A DNA stretch of 64,000 nt from an uncultured Oscillospiraceae bacterium (GCA_944385035.1 CALWVV010000005.1:1-64000), one strand, 5' to 3'; numbered from the stretch's first letter, positions 35,118 through 45,966 are shown. Made by a program: numbers and translations. The notes: a model not told the origin generated them from the letters alone.

Positions 35118-36605
35118 TTATCGGTGATAGAGCTTGTTGGTCTGATACTGGGGCTCACAGGTGAGCTGAATGCCCAGTTTGCGGTAGGTCACCTCATCGG
35201 CGGGGGAGACGATGACCGAGCAGTGGGCCTGGCAGCCCTTCAATTTGGCCAGCTGCTCCAGAGCCTGGGCGGCTTTGGGCACCGCGTTGGCGGAGGAGGC
35301 CAGGGCGATGAGAATTTCATCGCTGTGCAGGCGGGGGTTGGTGGAGCCCAGGTGCTTGACTTTGACGGTCTGGATGGGCTCGATGGCGCTCTGAGCGATG
35401 AGATGGACGCCGTGTCCCCCGGCGTTGGCCAGCTTTTTCAGGGCATTGAGCAGGGCAGCGGCGGAGCAGCCCATCAGCTCGGAGGTCTTGCCGGTGACAA
35501 TGGAGCCGTCAGGTAGCTCGATGGCCATGGCGGGCTCGCCGGTCTTCTCTGCCAGCTGGTTGGCCTGGGCAATGACGGGACGGATCTCGGTGGTGACGCC
35601 CGCCTGCTGCATGAGCAGCTCCAGCTTGTATACCGTATTTTCCGAGCCCTTTCCCTGGCGGCGGTCGCACAGGGCGTCGTAGTACCGGCGGATGATCTCC
35701 TGCCGGGCAGCGTCCTGGCAGGCCTGGTCGTCGGTGATACAGTTGCCGGCCATGTTGACCCCCATGTCGGTGGGGGATTTATAGGGGCAGTGGCCGGTGA
35801 TTTTTTCAAACATGGCGGACAGGACGGGGAAAACCTCTACATCCCGGTTGTAGTTTACCGTGGTCTCCCCGTAGGCCTGGAGATGGAAGGGGTCGATCAT
35901 ATTCACGTCGTCCAGGTCGGCGGTGGCGGCCTCATAGGCCAGGTTCACGGGGTGCTTCAGGGGCAGGTTCCAGATGGGGAAGGTCTCAAACTTGGCGTAG
36001 CCGGCCACAATGCCCCGCTTGTGCTCGTGGTAGAGCTGGGACAGGCAGGTGGCCATCTTTCCGCTGCCCGGTCCGGGAGCGGTGACCACCACCAGGGGAC
36101 GGGTGGTGTGGATGTAGTCGTTTTTGCCAAAGCCCTCGTCGCTGACGATTTTGGAAATGTTGTGGGGGTAGCCCTCGATGGTGTAATGGCGGTAGACCTT
36201 CAGCCCCAATTCCTCCAGCCGGGCCTGGAAGGCATCGGCGGTGGGCTGGCCCTTGTACTGGGAGACCACCACGCTGTCCACCAGCAGGCCGCGGCCCCGG
36301 AAGACATCCACAAGGCGCAGTACATCGCTGTCATAGGTGATGCCCAGATCGCCGCGGACCTTGTTCTTCTCAATGTCCCCGGCGTTGATGACAATGATGA
36401 TCTCGGCGTTGTCCTTCAGCTGCTCCAGCATACGGATTTTGCTGTCCGGCTCAAAACCGGGCAGCACACGGGAGGCATGGTAGTCGTCAAACAGCTTCCC
36501 GCCGAATTCCAGATACAGCTTGCCGCCGAACTGGGCGATTCGGTCCCGGATGTGCTGGGACTGGGTGGTCAGGTATTTTTCGTTGTCAAAGCCCACCTTG
36601 GACAT
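35118..36605 (-). CDS. DUF1846 domain protein
   Basis: A 495-aa cytosolic protein matching DUF1846 along its length. It starts [51 protein letters not shown], and a P-loop-like [23 protein letters not shown] lies near residue 175. The family is widespread in Firmicutes, its fold suggests a nucleotide-dependent enzyme, and its reaction is not known. Start chosen at the ATG after AAGGAGAG, 16 codons inside the longest frame. It is probably monocistronic, 88 bp downstream of the orphan kinase. Confidence 0.88.
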   Translation of the reverse strand: MSKVGFDNEKYLTTQSQHIRDRIAQFGGKLYLEFGGKLFDDYHASRVLPGFEPDSKIRMLEQLKDNAEIIIVINAGDIEKNKVRGDLGITYDSDVLRLVDVFRGRGLLVDSVVVSQYKGQPTADAFQARLEELGLKVYRHYTIEGYPHNISKIVSDEGFGKNDYIHTTRPLVVVTAPGPGSGKMATCLSQLYHEHKRGIVAGYAKFETFPIWNLPLKHPVNLAYEAATADLDDVNMIDPFHLQAYGETTVNYNRDVEVFPVLSAMFEKITGHCPYKSPTDMGVNMAGNCITDDQACQDAARQEIIRRYYDALCDRRQGKGSENTVYKLELLMQQAGVTTEIRPVIAQANQLAEKTGEPAMAIELPDGSIVTGKTSELMGCSAAALLNALKKLANAGGHGVHLIAQSAIEPIQTVKVKHLGSTNPRLHSDEILIALASSANAVPKAAQALEQLAKLKGCQAHCSVIVSPADEVTYRKLGIQLTCEPQYQTNKLYHR

Positions 36606-36693
36606 ATTTGGTCTCTCCTTATCTATCCAAATATTGGTTGCATTCCGTTCCAATTTTACCGCCAGCCAACGGGGCAGTCAAGCCCTGGGCGGG

Positions 36694-37743
36694 TCAATCC
36701 AGGCTGTCCAGGGAAAAGAGCTGGGCGGGCAGCACGTCCGACAGCTCCACCAGCACCGGGTCCAGGCCGCCGTCCCGCTGTACACGGGGAGTACCCACGG
36801 TGGTTCGGGGGTCTAGGGGGCCGGTGGGCAGGGAGACGACTACCGTGGGGGAGGACTGTCCCCACTGGATGAGCAGGGAACCATGGTGCAGCGCCACAAT
36901 ATCACGGGCGATGGACAGGCCCAGCCCCGCCCCCTGGGAGGGCAGGGGAATGTCCTGGCTGGCGCCCTGCTGGAGCATAGCCTCCAGCTGCCGCTGGTCG
37001 GGCAGGGGGCCATTGTCGGACAGGGTGAGCAGAGCCCGGCTGCCGGCGCGGCGCAGGGCGAGCGTGATCCGCCCCTCCTGGGTGGCACGGGCAGAGTTGG
37101 CCATCAGGCCCAGAATGAGGCGCTTGAGCAGGGCGCTGTCTCCGGGGATCAGAAGACCGCCGCCCTCTCCCTCGTAGTCCAGGGCGATCCCAGCGGCCTC
37201 CAGCGGGCCTCTGGCCTGCTCCACCACCTGGCGGCACAGCCCGTCCAGGTCCAGGCTGGAGCTCTGGAAGGGGACGCTGCCCGTGGCGCTCTGCTGCATA
37301 TATTCCAAATTTCCCACCAGACGGAAGGCCCGGTGGAAGCTCTTCCCAAAGGCGGCGGAGGGCAAGTGGGCGCCTTCCTCACCGCCCTGGGTAAGGGGGC
37401 CTACCTCAGCCAGAAATTCGCCCAAAAAGCTCCGCAGCTGCTGCAGTGCCCCGTCCAGCTGGGCGCCGGTGAGGGCAGTTTGGGGGGCGGGACGGAAAAA
37501 GACGATGATATCTCCCTGGGCCAACGCGCAGCTAAAGGTATAGCTGGTGGGGCCAAAGGTGAAAGAGCCCGCCCCGGTGGTGGCGTTTTTGGGGAGCACC
37601 AGACACTCCGGCAAAGGTGCGCCCTCGCTGAGCTGGGGCAGATAGTGGCGGGCCATGGGATTGGCCCGGTATACCATGCCCTGACGGACCTGGATCACCC
37701 CTTCGGGGAAACTGTCCAGCAGGGACAGGATGGATTCAGACAT
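36694..37743 (-). CDS. Orphan sensor-kinase-like protein without clear phospho-acceptor motif
   Basis: A 349-aa soluble protein. The N-terminal part (about 1-95) resembles a PAS sensor (MSESILSLLDSFPEGVIQVRQGMVYRANPMARHYLP). A helical segment follows, in which the usual HE-x-R-x-P motif is replaced by KSFHRAFRLVGNLEY. The HATPase domain has N-box LMANSARAT, a reduced G1 motif SDNGPLP and G2 GAGLGLSIARDI. There is no membrane segment and no regulator beside it. It may be a degenerate kinase or one of the kinase-related phosphatases/anti-sigma types. GGAGG precedes the ATG. Confidence 0.7.
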   Translation of the reverse strand: MSESILSLLDSFPEGVIQVRQGMVYRANPMARHYLPQLSEGAPLPECLVLPKNATTGAGSFTFGPTSYTFSCALAQGDIIVFFRPAPQTALTGAQLDGALQQLRSFLGEFLAEVGPLTQGGEEGAHLPSAAFGKSFHRAFRLVGNLEYMQQSATGSVPFQSSSLDLDGLCRQVVEQARGPLEAAGIALDYEGEGGGLLIPGDSALLKRLILGLMANSARATQEGRITLALRRAGSRALLTLSDNGPLPDQRQLEAMLQQGASQDIPLPSQGAGLGLSIARDIVALHHGSLLIQWGQSSPTVVVSLPTGPLDPRTTVGTPRVQRDGGLDPVLVELSDVLPAQLFSLDSLD

Positions 37744-37999
37744 AGTGGTATCCTCCGGCCGAAAAAACCGGCCAATGCAGTTGATTTCTATTTCTATCAT
37801 GCGCCGCGGGGCACAAAACAAAACTATAATCCAGTATATCAAAATTTGCCATTGCCCACAAGAGAGGAAATGGGAAAAACTTTAAAAAACATGGGTTTTA
37901 GGAATGGCAGAAAAAAATTATCAATTCATGGATAAAATTCATTTAAATTTACCGGGAAAACTATGTAAAAATACACTATGAAAAAAGTATAAAAAAGGG

Positions 38000-39069
<1,070 letters not shown>

Positions 39070-39088
39070 TTCACCACCGTTCCCTAAG

Positions 39089-39120
39089 GGGCGCCGCCTT
39101 TTGGCGGCGCCCTTTTTTAT
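39089..39120 (+). terminator. Terminator after gap
   Basis: A 10-bp stem GGGCGCCGCC / GGCGGCGCCC with loop TTTT, then TTTTTTAT. Confidence 0.93.
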
Positions 39121-39162
39121 TCGACAGGAGAATATCATATTTGATAAGAGAAACATGTCGAA
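39120..39162. promoter_or_regulatory. Dyads upstream of the XRE regulator
   Basis: TTCGACA (39120-39126) and its complement TGTCGAA (39156-39162) bracket an inner dyad TATCA-TATT-TGATA (39133-39146). Further down, AAATTCA and TGAATTT flank AAAAAGC. The 183-bp region is AT-rich and is the likely promoter/operator of the following gene. Confidence 0.35.
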
Positions 39163-39252
39163 TTTTGGTATTCAAAATAAAAATTCAAAAAAGCTGAATT
39201 TTTAGAAAGAAAATTTGGAAATCAAGCATACTGGCTTTAGAGGTGAGCCGGT

Positions 39253-39582
39253 ATGGAATTAAGGCAGCGGATTAAAAATTTGATTGAGGATAATGATACC
39301 ACGCAAAAGAAACTGGCAGAACGGTTCCATGTGTCAGAATCAACCATGAGTACCTATATGACAGGAAAATATCGTATGCCGGCCTGGTGCGTGAAAGAGT
39401 TTGCGGAGTATTTCCACGTATCCACAGATTATTTGTACGGCCTCACCGACCTGCCCCAGCCACCTATGGCTCTGTCTGAGGGGGAACAGGACATGGTTCG
39501 GCGTTTTCGCACCCTATCCCGTGAGCAGCGGGAACTGATCGTCAAAAACATTGCCATCATGCAGGAACAAAATAAGGCATAA
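39253..39582 (+). CDS. XRE-family DNA-binding protein, small
   Basis: A 109-aa protein with a single HTH (about 5-60, QRIKNLIEDNDTTQKKLAERFHVSESTMSTYMTGKYRMPAWCVKEFAEYFHVSTDYLYGLTD), then a short helical tail. Such XRE proteins are common as stand-alone or prophage-type repressors in Clostridia. GAGGTGAGCCGGT precedes the ATG. It is monocistronic and sits beside several dyads that could be its own operators. Targets unknown. Confidence 0.85.
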   Translation: MELRQRIKNLIEDNDTTQKKLAERFHVSESTMSTYMTGKYRMPAWCVKEFAEYFHVSTDYLYGLTDLPQPPMALSEGEQDMVRRFRTLSREQRELIVKNIAIMQEQNKA

Positions 39583-39584
39583 AA

Positions 39585-39612
39585 AATCGGGACGCTGGGG
39601 GGCGTCCCGATT
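39585..39612. terminator. Terminator shared by XRE gene and rny
   Basis: An 11-bp stem AATCGGGACGC / GCGTCCCGATT. On the minus strand it is followed by TTTTTTAT, so it is the strong terminator of rny. It is weaker for the XRE gene. Confidence 0.85.
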
Positions 39613-39631
39613 CTGCATATGCAGGGCTTTC

Positions 39632-41185
39632 TTATTTGGCGTACTCGATGGCCTTGGTCTCCCGAAGCAGGTGGACCTTGATCTGGCCGGGGTACTCCAG
39701 CTCGTCCTCGATTTTCTTGGCGATCTCCCGTGCCAGCAGGACCATCTGGTCCTCGCTGATGACCTCGGGCTTGATCATGATGCGCACCTCGCGGCCGGCC
39801 TGAATGGCGAAGGACTTTTCTACGCCGTTGAAAGAGGAGGTGATCTCCTCCAGGGTCTCCAGCCGCTTGATATAGTTCTCCAAATTCTCGCGCCGGGCGC
39901 CGGGGCGGGCGGCGGAGATGGCGTCAGCCGCCTGAACCAGGCAGGCAACTACAGTCTTAGGCTCCACATCGTTGTGATGGGCCTGAATGGCGTGGATGAC
40001 GTTCTCGCTCTCCCGGTACTTCCGGGCCAGCTCCACGCCGATCTGCACGTGGGAGCCCTCCACCTCATGGTCGATGGACTTGCCCAGGTCGTGGAGCAGA
40101 CCGGCGCGCTTGGCCTCGGCCACATTGGCGCCGATCTCGGCGGCCAGCAGGCCGGCCACATGGGAAACCTCGATGGAGTGGTTGAGCACGTTCTGGCCGT
40201 AGCTGGTGCGGTAGCGCATCCGGCCCAGGAGCTTCACCAGCTCCGGGTGCAGGCCATGGACGTTGGTCTCGAAAATAGCGCGCTCGCCTTCCGCCTTGAT
40301 GACGGCGTCTACCTCGCGCTTGGCCTTCTCCACCATTTCCTCAATGCGGGCGGGGTGGATACGGCCGTCCAGAATAAGCTTCTCCAGGGCCAGCCGGGCG
40401 ATCTCCCGGCGGACGGGGTCAAAGCAGGAGACGGTAATGGCCTCAGGCGTGTCGTCAATGATCAGGTCCACGCCGGTGAGGGTCTCCAGGGTGCGGATGT
40501 TGCGGCCCTCGCGGCCGATGATCCGGCCCTTCATCTCGTCGTTGGGCAGGGGAACCACGGAAACGGTGGCCTCGGCCACATGGTCGGCAGCACAGCGCTG
40601 AATGGCCAGGGAGATGATCTCACGGGCCTTGGTGTCGGCCTCATCCTTGAACCGGGCTTCGATCTCCTTGATCTTCATGGCCGACTCGTGGGTGACGTCC
40701 TCTTCCAGCTGCTTGAGCAGGTAATTCTTTGCCTCGGCAGCGGTAAAGCCGGAGATACGCTCCAGCTCCTCGGTCTGCTTCTGCTTCAGCTCGTCCACCT
40801 GGGCCTGGCTGGCGTCCAGCTTGGAGAGCTTAGCGGAGAGCTGTTCTTCTTTCTTCTCGATGTTCTCGGTTTTACGGTCCAGGTTTTCTTCCTTTTGCTG
40901 CAGGCGCCGCTCCTGTTTCTGCAGGTCGGCCCGGCGCTCTTTTTCCTCGCGCTCGTAGTCGTTTTTGGCCTTCAGGATCTCCTCCTTGGCCTCCAGCAGC
41001 GCTTCGCGCTTTTTGTTTTCCGCGCTTTTATAAGCCTCGTTTAAAATGCGAGTGGCTTCATCCTCCGCAGAGCCAATCTCACGCTCCGCAGTGGCCTTGC
41101 GCCGATTCCAACCGAACAGAGCACCTACTACACCGGCAAGGGCGATACAGACGACCGCCTCGATGATATAGGGCAAAAATTCCAT
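39632..41185 (-). CDS. rny: Ribonuclease Y
   Basis: A 517-aa membrane-anchored endoribonuclease that initiates mRNA decay. An N-terminal membrane helix (about 5-25) is followed by a long coiled coil (about 30-190, Lys/Glu/Gln-rich). A KH domain comes next ([26 protein letters not shown]), then an HD domain with metal site [10 protein letters not shown], and a C-terminal domain. Length and motifs match RNase Y of Bacillus closely. The ATG follows a weak GGAGGTG. It is monocistronic. The 270-bp gap upstream holds its leader and the spoIID terminator. Confidence 0.97.
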   Translation of the reverse strand: MEFLPYIIEAVVCIALAGVVGALFGWNRRKATAEREIGSAEDEATRILNEAYKSAENKKREALLEAKEEILKAKNDYEREEKERRADLQKQERRLQQKEENLDRKTENIEKKEEQLSAKLSKLDASQAQVDELKQKQTEELERISGFTAAEAKNYLLKQLEEDVTHESAMKIKEIEARFKDEADTKAREIISLAIQRCAADHVAEATVSVVPLPNDEMKGRIIGREGRNIRTLETLTGVDLIIDDTPEAITVSCFDPVRREIARLALEKLILDGRIHPARIEEMVEKAKREVDAVIKAEGERAIFETNVHGLHPELVKLLGRMRYRTSYGQNVLNHSIEVSHVAGLLAAEIGANVAEAKRAGLLHDLGKSIDHEVEGSHVQIGVELARKYRESENVIHAIQAHHNDVEPKTVVACLVQAADAISAARPGARRENLENYIKRLETLEEITSSFNGVEKSFAIQAGREVRIMIKPEVISEDQMVLLAREIAKKIEDELEYPGQIKVHLLRETKAIEYAK

Positions 41186-41409
41186 TTTGGTCTGTTACAC
41201 CTCCAAAAAATTAAAATGCTGCGGCGGACAGCCGCGAAAAGTGCAGATAAAAGCCGCAAGAGCGCGGAGCGAGGACTGCCCCTTTACCCTTGCGACAACT
41301 GAAAAACATCCCCAAAGTTTTTCATATTTGTCCTGCTTATATTGTAAAGGCAACCAGCTTTGATGTCAAGATTTATTCATACTTCCAGCCGCAGGTTTTT
41401 GCGGAAAAA

Positions 41410-41447
41410 CAGGGGCTTCCCCTCCAAAATCAGAAGGGAAGCCCCTG
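41410..41447. terminator. Terminator after spoIID
   Basis: A 12-bp stem CAGGGGCTTCCC / GGGAAGCCCCTG, with T runs on the minus-strand side. It lies immediately after the spoIID stop. Confidence 0.85.
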
Positions 41448-41455
41448 AAAAAAGG

Positions 41456-42511
41456 CTACCACAGGGAATCCACCTGGGCCCCGGTGTAGTACCAGGTGAG
41501 GATATCCCGGAAGGAGCTCCCCTCCTTGGCCATGGCATTGGCGCCATATTGGCTCATGCCTACCCCGTGGCCGTAGCCGGTGACGTCAAAGGTAAAGGTT
41601 CCCTCGGCATAAGACACGGTAAAGGTGGCCGAGCGCAGGGAAAACAGGGAGCGCACCTGGCTCCCGGTGAGGGTCACGCCCCCCAGTGGGATAGAGATGA
41701 CCCCGCCGCCGTCGTTTCGGCTGGCCTTGCCAAACCAACCGGAGGCTTCGCCGGACAGATCCGCCCCAGGGTAGGCAGCCAGCGTGAGGGATTTCACCTC
41801 GTCGGCGGAAAAAGAGGCCTGGGTGTGGTAGTTGGGAACCTCATCCCCCTCGGGGCTGTCCACACTCTTTAAGTAGTCCACGGAGTTGCCCCACACCTCC
41901 ACCGCGTCCACCGTTTTCCCCGCGGCGGAGGAGAAGAACAGGGCCTGGATGGGCTGGCCGTTATAGAGAATACCCAGGCCGTCCGTTTCGGCCACGGCCC
42001 GTTCAATTTTTCCCGCGTACTCCTGGGCGTTCAGTCCCCAACGGGCCTCTGCGTCCGCGCGGTCAATATAGGCCTGACAGCAGGTGCTGTCGCCGCAGAT
42101 GTCGGCATCGGGATGCTTGTCGGAGGGGTGATTCTGGCGGGTAACGGTGTAGGTCCGGGCGGCGCAGGCCTGGGCCTTCAGGGCCTCCTCCTCAAAGGAG
42201 GCGGGCATCTCCGCGGCCACGACCCCCCACAGGTATTCCGCCATGGTCAGCTCCACCACTTCTCCCTCGTCGGTTTTTAGCCGTACCGCCCGGCCCTTGT
42301 CCCGAGCGGAGGAAGTGGTGATGGTCCGGTCAATGGGGAGGGTGGCCTCACCCAGTTCTGTGTCCGTCTCCTCCCGCTGATAGAGGGGCTGTCCGTTCAG
42401 TGTCAGCAGGGGAAGAAAAAATAGGGCTGCGGCCAGCAGCAGAGCCACCGTCACCACGGCCCGCAGGCCGGGGCCGAACATGCTGGAAGTTCGTTCCTCG
42501 CGGTTTGCCAT
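41456..42511 (-). CDS. spoIID: Stage II sporulation protein D (SpoIID)
   Basis: A 351-aa membrane-anchored lytic transglycosylase of the engulfment complex, which thins septal peptidoglycan during sporulation. A membrane anchor lies at about 18-40. The SpoIID domain carries the catalytic-Glu region TMAEYLWGVVAAEMPASFEEEALKAQACAARTYT, and the C-terminal motif is TGYGHGVGMSQYGANAMAKEG. The start at MANREERT follows AAGGAGGGG, and the longer frame upstream runs into the repeat array. It is preceded, in the direction of transcription, by the lepA-tail array. Confidence 0.93.
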   Translation of the reverse strand: MANREERTSSMFGPGLRAVVTVALLLAAALFFLPLLTLNGQPLYQREETDTELGEATLPIDRTITTSSARDKGRAVRLKTDEGEVVELTMAEYLWGVVAAEMPASFEEEALKAQACAARTYTVTRQNHPSDKHPDADICGDSTCCQAYIDRADAEARWGLNAQEYAGKIERAVAETDGLGILYNGQPIQALFFSSAAGKTVDAVEVWGNSVDYLKSVDSPEGDEVPNYHTQASFSADEVKSLTLAAYPGADLSGEASGWFGKASRNDGGGVISIPLGGVTLTGSQVRSLFSLRSATFTVSYAEGTFTFDVTGYGHGVGMSQYGANAMAKEGSSFRDILTWYYTGAQVDSLW

Positions 42512-42617
42512 CGTTTTGTCCCCTCCTTGTCCTATCTCTATCCTATGGGGGAGGGGGAGGGGATATGAGTCAAAAGGCAATAAAAAGGGGCGGCCCATTT
42601 GGGCCACCCCATAATTT

Positions 42618-42647
42618 TTATTCTTCGTCCAGCTTGAGTACTGCCAT
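42618..42647 (-). repeat. Truncated lepA-tail copy (last ten codons)
   Basis: On the minus strand this reads M-A-V-L-K-L-D-E-E-stop, identical in protein to the end of LepA. It diverges upstream of the Met codon. One codon differs synonymously (GAA for GAG). It lies 153 bp before the next copy. The intervening 123 bp (42648-42770) differ from the 157-bp spacer but are also palindrome-rich (for example CCCGCCAAA with its complement TTTGGCGGG). Confidence 0.85.
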
Positions 42648-42770
42648 GGCGTCGAAGCAAAGTCCGCTTTGCGCCCAATGCCCGGACGGGCATTGCTTGC
42701 GGCGCTTCCTTGCTTCTCCTTTTCCCGCCAAACCCGCTGCGCTGGGCTTTGGCGGGAGGGCCGCCTGCCT

Positions 42771-43011
42771 TTACTCCTCGTCCAGTTTGAGGACGGCCAT
42801 AAAGGCTTCGGTGGGCAGCTGAACGGTACCCAGGGTACGCATTTTCTTCTTGCCTGTTCCCACACGGACCAGTCCGTGTGGGCTCCCTCTTTTTTCAATG
42901 CTCGGGCGGAAGTGAATTCCGCCCTGCGCAAATTCTCCGCTTCGCTCCGAATTTCCGGCGCAAGCGCCGCCCCGCTGTGCGGGGCCCCGAGGAAGGCAGA
43001 AGAAAATGTTT
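42771..43011 (-). repeat. lepA-tail repeat unit B (84-bp tail plus 157-bp spacer)
   Basis: Positions 42771-42854 encode, on the minus strand, the same 27 residues plus stop as the true LepA C-terminus ([12 protein letters not shown] to LKLDEE). Six third-position differences are present, all synonymous. The spacer 42855-43011 contains five hairpins, including CCCACACGGAC/GTCCGTGTGGG and GGGCGGAA/TTCCGCCC. It differs from the next spacer at only two positions. Confidence 0.9.
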
Positions 43012-43252
43012 TTACTCTTCGTCCAGCTTGAGTACTGCCATGAAGGCCTCAGTGGGCAGCTGAACGGTACCCAGGGTACGCATTTTCTTCTTGCCTGTTC
43101 CCACACGGACCAGTCCGTGTGGGTTCCCTCTTTTTTCAATGCTCGGGCGGAAGTGAATTCCGCCCTGCGCAAATTCTCCGCTTCGCTCCGAATTTACGGC
43201 GCAAGCGCCGCCCCGCTGTGCGGGGCCCCGAGGAAGGCAGAAGAAAATGTTT
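43012..43252 (-). repeat. lepA-tail repeat unit A (84-bp tail plus 157-bp spacer)
   Basis: Positions 43012-43095 repeat the LepA tail with three synonymous third-position differences from the genuine end. The spacer 43096-43252 runs up to the genuine lepA stop. The period of 241 bp is exact between the genuine tail, unit A and unit B. Confidence 0.9.
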
Positions 43253-45061
43253 TTACTCCTCGTCCAGCTTGAGTACTGCCATAAAGGCCTCAGTGGGCAG
43301 TTGAACGGTACCCAGGGTACGCATTTTCTTCTTGCCTTCCTTTTGCTTCTCCAGCAGCTTCTTCTTTCGGGTGATATCACCGCCGTAGCATTTGGCCAGC
43401 ACATCCTTGCGCATGGCCTTCACCGTTTCACGGGCAATGATCTTGCCGCCGATGGCCGCCTGGACGGGCACCTCAAAGAGCTGGCGGGGAATGTTCTCCT
43501 TCAGCTTCTCGCAGATCCGCCGGGCACGGGGATAGGCCTTCTCCCGGTGGACAATAAAGCTCAGGGCGTCCACCTGGTCGCCGTTGAGAAGCAGGTCCAC
43601 CTTCACCAGGTCGCTCTTCTCATAGCCCTCCAGCTCATAGTCCAGGGAGGCATACCCCTTGGTGCGGGCCTTCAGGGCGTCAAAGAAGTCGTAGATGATC
43701 TCTCCGATGGGCATGGAGTAGTGCAGCTCCACCAGGTTGGTGTCCAGGTACTGCATATCCTTAAAGATGCCCCGGCGCTCCTGGCACATGGGCATGATGT
43801 TGCCCACATAGTCCGGGGGAGAGATGATAGATACTTTGGCATAGGGCTCCCGTGCCTCGGCAATGGAGCCGGGATCGGGGTAGTTGTGGGGGTTATCTAC
43901 CCGAACGACAGTACCATCTGTTTTGGTTACCTCGTATATTACAGAAGGTAATGTGGTAACCAGGTCCAGATCAAATTCACGCTCCAGCCGCTCCTGAATG
44001 ATCTCCATATGGAGCATGCCCAAAAAGCCGCAGCGGAAGCCGAAGCCCAGGGCTACGGAGGACTCGGGCTCAAAGGAGAGGGAGGCGTCGTTGAGCTGAA
44101 GCTTTTCCAGGGCGTCCCGCAGGTCGGGGTACTTGGAGCCGTCCTCGGTGTAGATGCCGCAGTAGACCATGGGCTGGGCGGGACGGTAGCCAGGGAGGGC
44201 TTCGCCGGCGGGGGACTCCACTCCGGTGATGGTGTCGCCCACCCGTGTGTCCTTGACGTTTTTGATGGAGGCGGTGAACCAGCCTACCTCGCCGGCGGTC
44301 AGCTCCCCGCAGGACTCCATGCCCAGGGGCTTGAGATAGCCGCAGTCCAGCACCTGGTAGCTGGCCCCGGAGGCCATCATCTTTACGTTCATTCCCTTTT
44401 TCAGGGTGCCTTCCATAATGCGGAAGTAGACGATGACGCCCACATAGGGGTCATACTGGCTGTCAAAGACCAGAGCCTTCAGGGGGGCGGCGGAGTCGCC
44501 GGTGGGGGCGGGGATGTTATGGACAATGTCCTCCAGCACCGCCGGGATGTTGATGCCCATTTTTGCGGAGATCTCCGGGGCGTCCTGGGCGGGGAGGGCA
44601 AGGATGTTCTCCACTTCCTCCTTCACCCGCTGGGGGTCGGCGGCGGGCAGGTCGATCTTGTTGATGACGGGCAGGATCTCCAGGTCGTGCTCCATGGCCA
44701 GGTAGGTGTTGGCCAGGGTCTGGGCCTCGATGCCCTGGGAGGCGTCCACAATGAGCACCGCACCCTCGCAGGCCGCCAGAGAACGGGAGACCTCGTAGTT
44801 GAAGTCCACATGGCCCGGAGTGTCGATAAGATTGAGGTGGTAAACCTCTCCGTCCTGGGCCTTGTAGTCCAGGCGGACGGCACGGGCCTTGATGGTGATG
44901 CCCCGCTCCCGCTCCAGGTCCATGTTGTCCAGCAGCTGGGACTCCATCTGCCGCTCGGTCACCGCGCCGCACAGCTCAATGAGCCGGTCGGACAGGGTGG
45001 ATTTGCCGTGGTCAATGTGGGCGATGATAGAAAAATTACGGATTTTGGATTGATCAGTCAT
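43253..45061 (-). CDS. lepA: Elongation factor 4 (LepA)
   Basis: A 602-aa ribosome-associated GTPase thought to back-translocate or remodel stalled ribosomes and assist 30S biogenesis. G1 is AHIDHGKST, then [16 protein letters not shown] and NKIDLPAA. The EF-G-like domains and the LepA-specific C-terminal domain follow, ending [21 protein letters not shown] and LKLDEE. Length is normal for the family. The ATG follows GGAGGATCTAACCT, 25 bp after the XRE gene, so the two are probably cotranscribed. Its last 28 codons are copied downstream in a palindrome-rich array. Confidence 0.97.
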   Translation of the reverse strand: MTDQSKIRNFSIIAHIDHGKSTLSDRLIELCGAVTERQMESQLLDNMDLERERGITIKARAVRLDYKAQDGEVYHLNLIDTPGHVDFNYEVSRSLAACEGAVLIVDASQGIEAQTLANTYLAMEHDLEILPVINKIDLPAADPQRVKEEVENILALPAQDAPEISAKMGINIPAVLEDIVHNIPAPTGDSAAPLKALVFDSQYDPYVGVIVYFRIMEGTLKKGMNVKMMASGASYQVLDCGYLKPLGMESCGELTAGEVGWFTASIKNVKDTRVGDTITGVESPAGEALPGYRPAQPMVYCGIYTEDGSKYPDLRDALEKLQLNDASLSFEPESSVALGFGFRCGFLGMLHMEIIQERLEREFDLDLVTTLPSVIYEVTKTDGTVVRVDNPHNYPDPGSIAEAREPYAKVSIISPPDYVGNIMPMCQERRGIFKDMQYLDTNLVELHYSMPIGEIIYDFFDALKARTKGYASLDYELEGYEKSDLVKVDLLLNGDQVDALSFIVHREKAYPRARRICEKLKENIPRQLFEVPVQAAIGGKIIARETVKAMRKDVLAKCYGGDITRKKKLLEKQKEGKKKMRTLGTVQLPTEAFMAVLKLDEE

Positions 45062-45086
45062 AGGTTAGATCCTCCGTGGGTATGGA

Positions 45087-45782
45087 TTATTTGCTGTGCC
45101 GGGCAGCCATCAGGCCATTGATGCGTTCCCCGGCCCCGTGGATGAGCTGGTAGAGGGACTGGTAGAGCACCGGATAATTCTGGGAGAGTGCCTCGTGTCC
45201 CATGTCGGGCATGGGGGCTTTCTCTTTGATTTGGGCGGCCAGGGCGTCCTCCAGCTCAGCCAGGTCGCATTTCATATCGGCATCCGCCAGGCCCGCCGCA
45301 AAGTGCCGGGGAGAGACCGAGAAAAAGTCGGGGTTATAGCTGGGGCTGGCCTGGTAGAGCCGCCGGTAGATCTGATAGACCCCGGTGGACAGGTAGTTGG
45401 CGCTGGCCTGGATGGCCTCCCGGTTGCCGGTTTTGGACAGCAGGTCGAACAGCGCGCCGATGGAGTTCACCAGCAGCTTTTTGCTGAGCATGGCCAAAAC
45501 GCTCCCCTTCAGGGAGTTTCCCTTTTCGTCACTGAGATCGTAGAGTTCCTCGGCGGCAATGGTGGTGCCGTCCCGGCTGAGGGTACGGCCCAATAAAAAG
45601 TCCGCGGATACGCCATAATAATCACAGGCCTTGACCACAAAGGACAGCCCCGGCTCCCGGATACCGTTTTCATAGTGGCTGAGCAGGGCCTGGGAGATAC
45701 CCAGGGCGGCGGCGGCGGCGCGCTGGCTGACCCCCTTCTCCTGCCGGAGCAGGGAGAGGGTGCGGGGAAATTCTGCGTTCAA
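45087..45782 (-). CDS. XRE-family regulator with C-terminal helical domain
   Basis: A 231-aa protein. The N-terminal HTH (about 8-65, RTLSLLRQEKGVSQRAAAAALGISQALLSHYENGIREPGLSFVVKACDYYGVSADFLLG) is followed by a helical domain of about 160 residues with no recognised family. It lies just upstream of lepA and in the same direction, so lepA may be read from its promoter. A dyad overlapping its -10 suggests autoregulation. Targets are unknown. Confidence 0.85.
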   Translation of the reverse strand: MNAEFPRTLSLLRQEKGVSQRAAAAALGISQALLSHYENGIREPGLSFVVKACDYYGVSADFLLGRTLSRDGTTIAAEELYDLSDEKGNSLKGSVLAMLSKKLLVNSIGALFDLLSKTGNREAIQASANYLSTGVYQIYRRLYQASPSYNPDFFSVSPRHFAAGLADADMKCDLAELEDALAAQIKEKAPMPDMGHEALSQNYPVLYQSLYQLIHGAGERINGLMAARHSK

Positions 45783-45847
45783 ACTTTCTCACCTCAACGA
45801 TTTCTGCGCCAGAGGGGGCGGGGCCGCCTCCAGCGGGAGACACTGAA

Positions 45848-45866
45848 ATACACTTTGTATAGTATA
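45848..45866 (-). promoter_or_regulatory. XRE gene -10 box with overlapping dyad
   Basis: ATACA-CTT-TGTAT (45848-45860) abuts the minus-strand -10 TATACT (45861-45866). The -35 is poor. The placement fits self-repression. Confidence 0.45.
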
Positions 45867-45966
45867 ACTGAAAGCAATACCCCCCGTAAAGAGAAAAATA
45901 AAAAATAATTTTGTAGGCTTGGGGAAAAATTTCATAAATCCAGGAAAGAAAACCGTGGTAAGTCCC

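Noticed and set aside
42618-43336. CRISPR-like array at the lepA tail
   Set aside because: The repeats are 84 bp and coding, the spacers are identical to each other and not unique, and there are no cas genes.
42771-43404. Minus-strand frames spanning the lepA-tail array as possible genes
   Set aside because: They are read through spacers and tails in shifted phases, lack ribosome binding sites, and only their last 28 codons resemble a protein.
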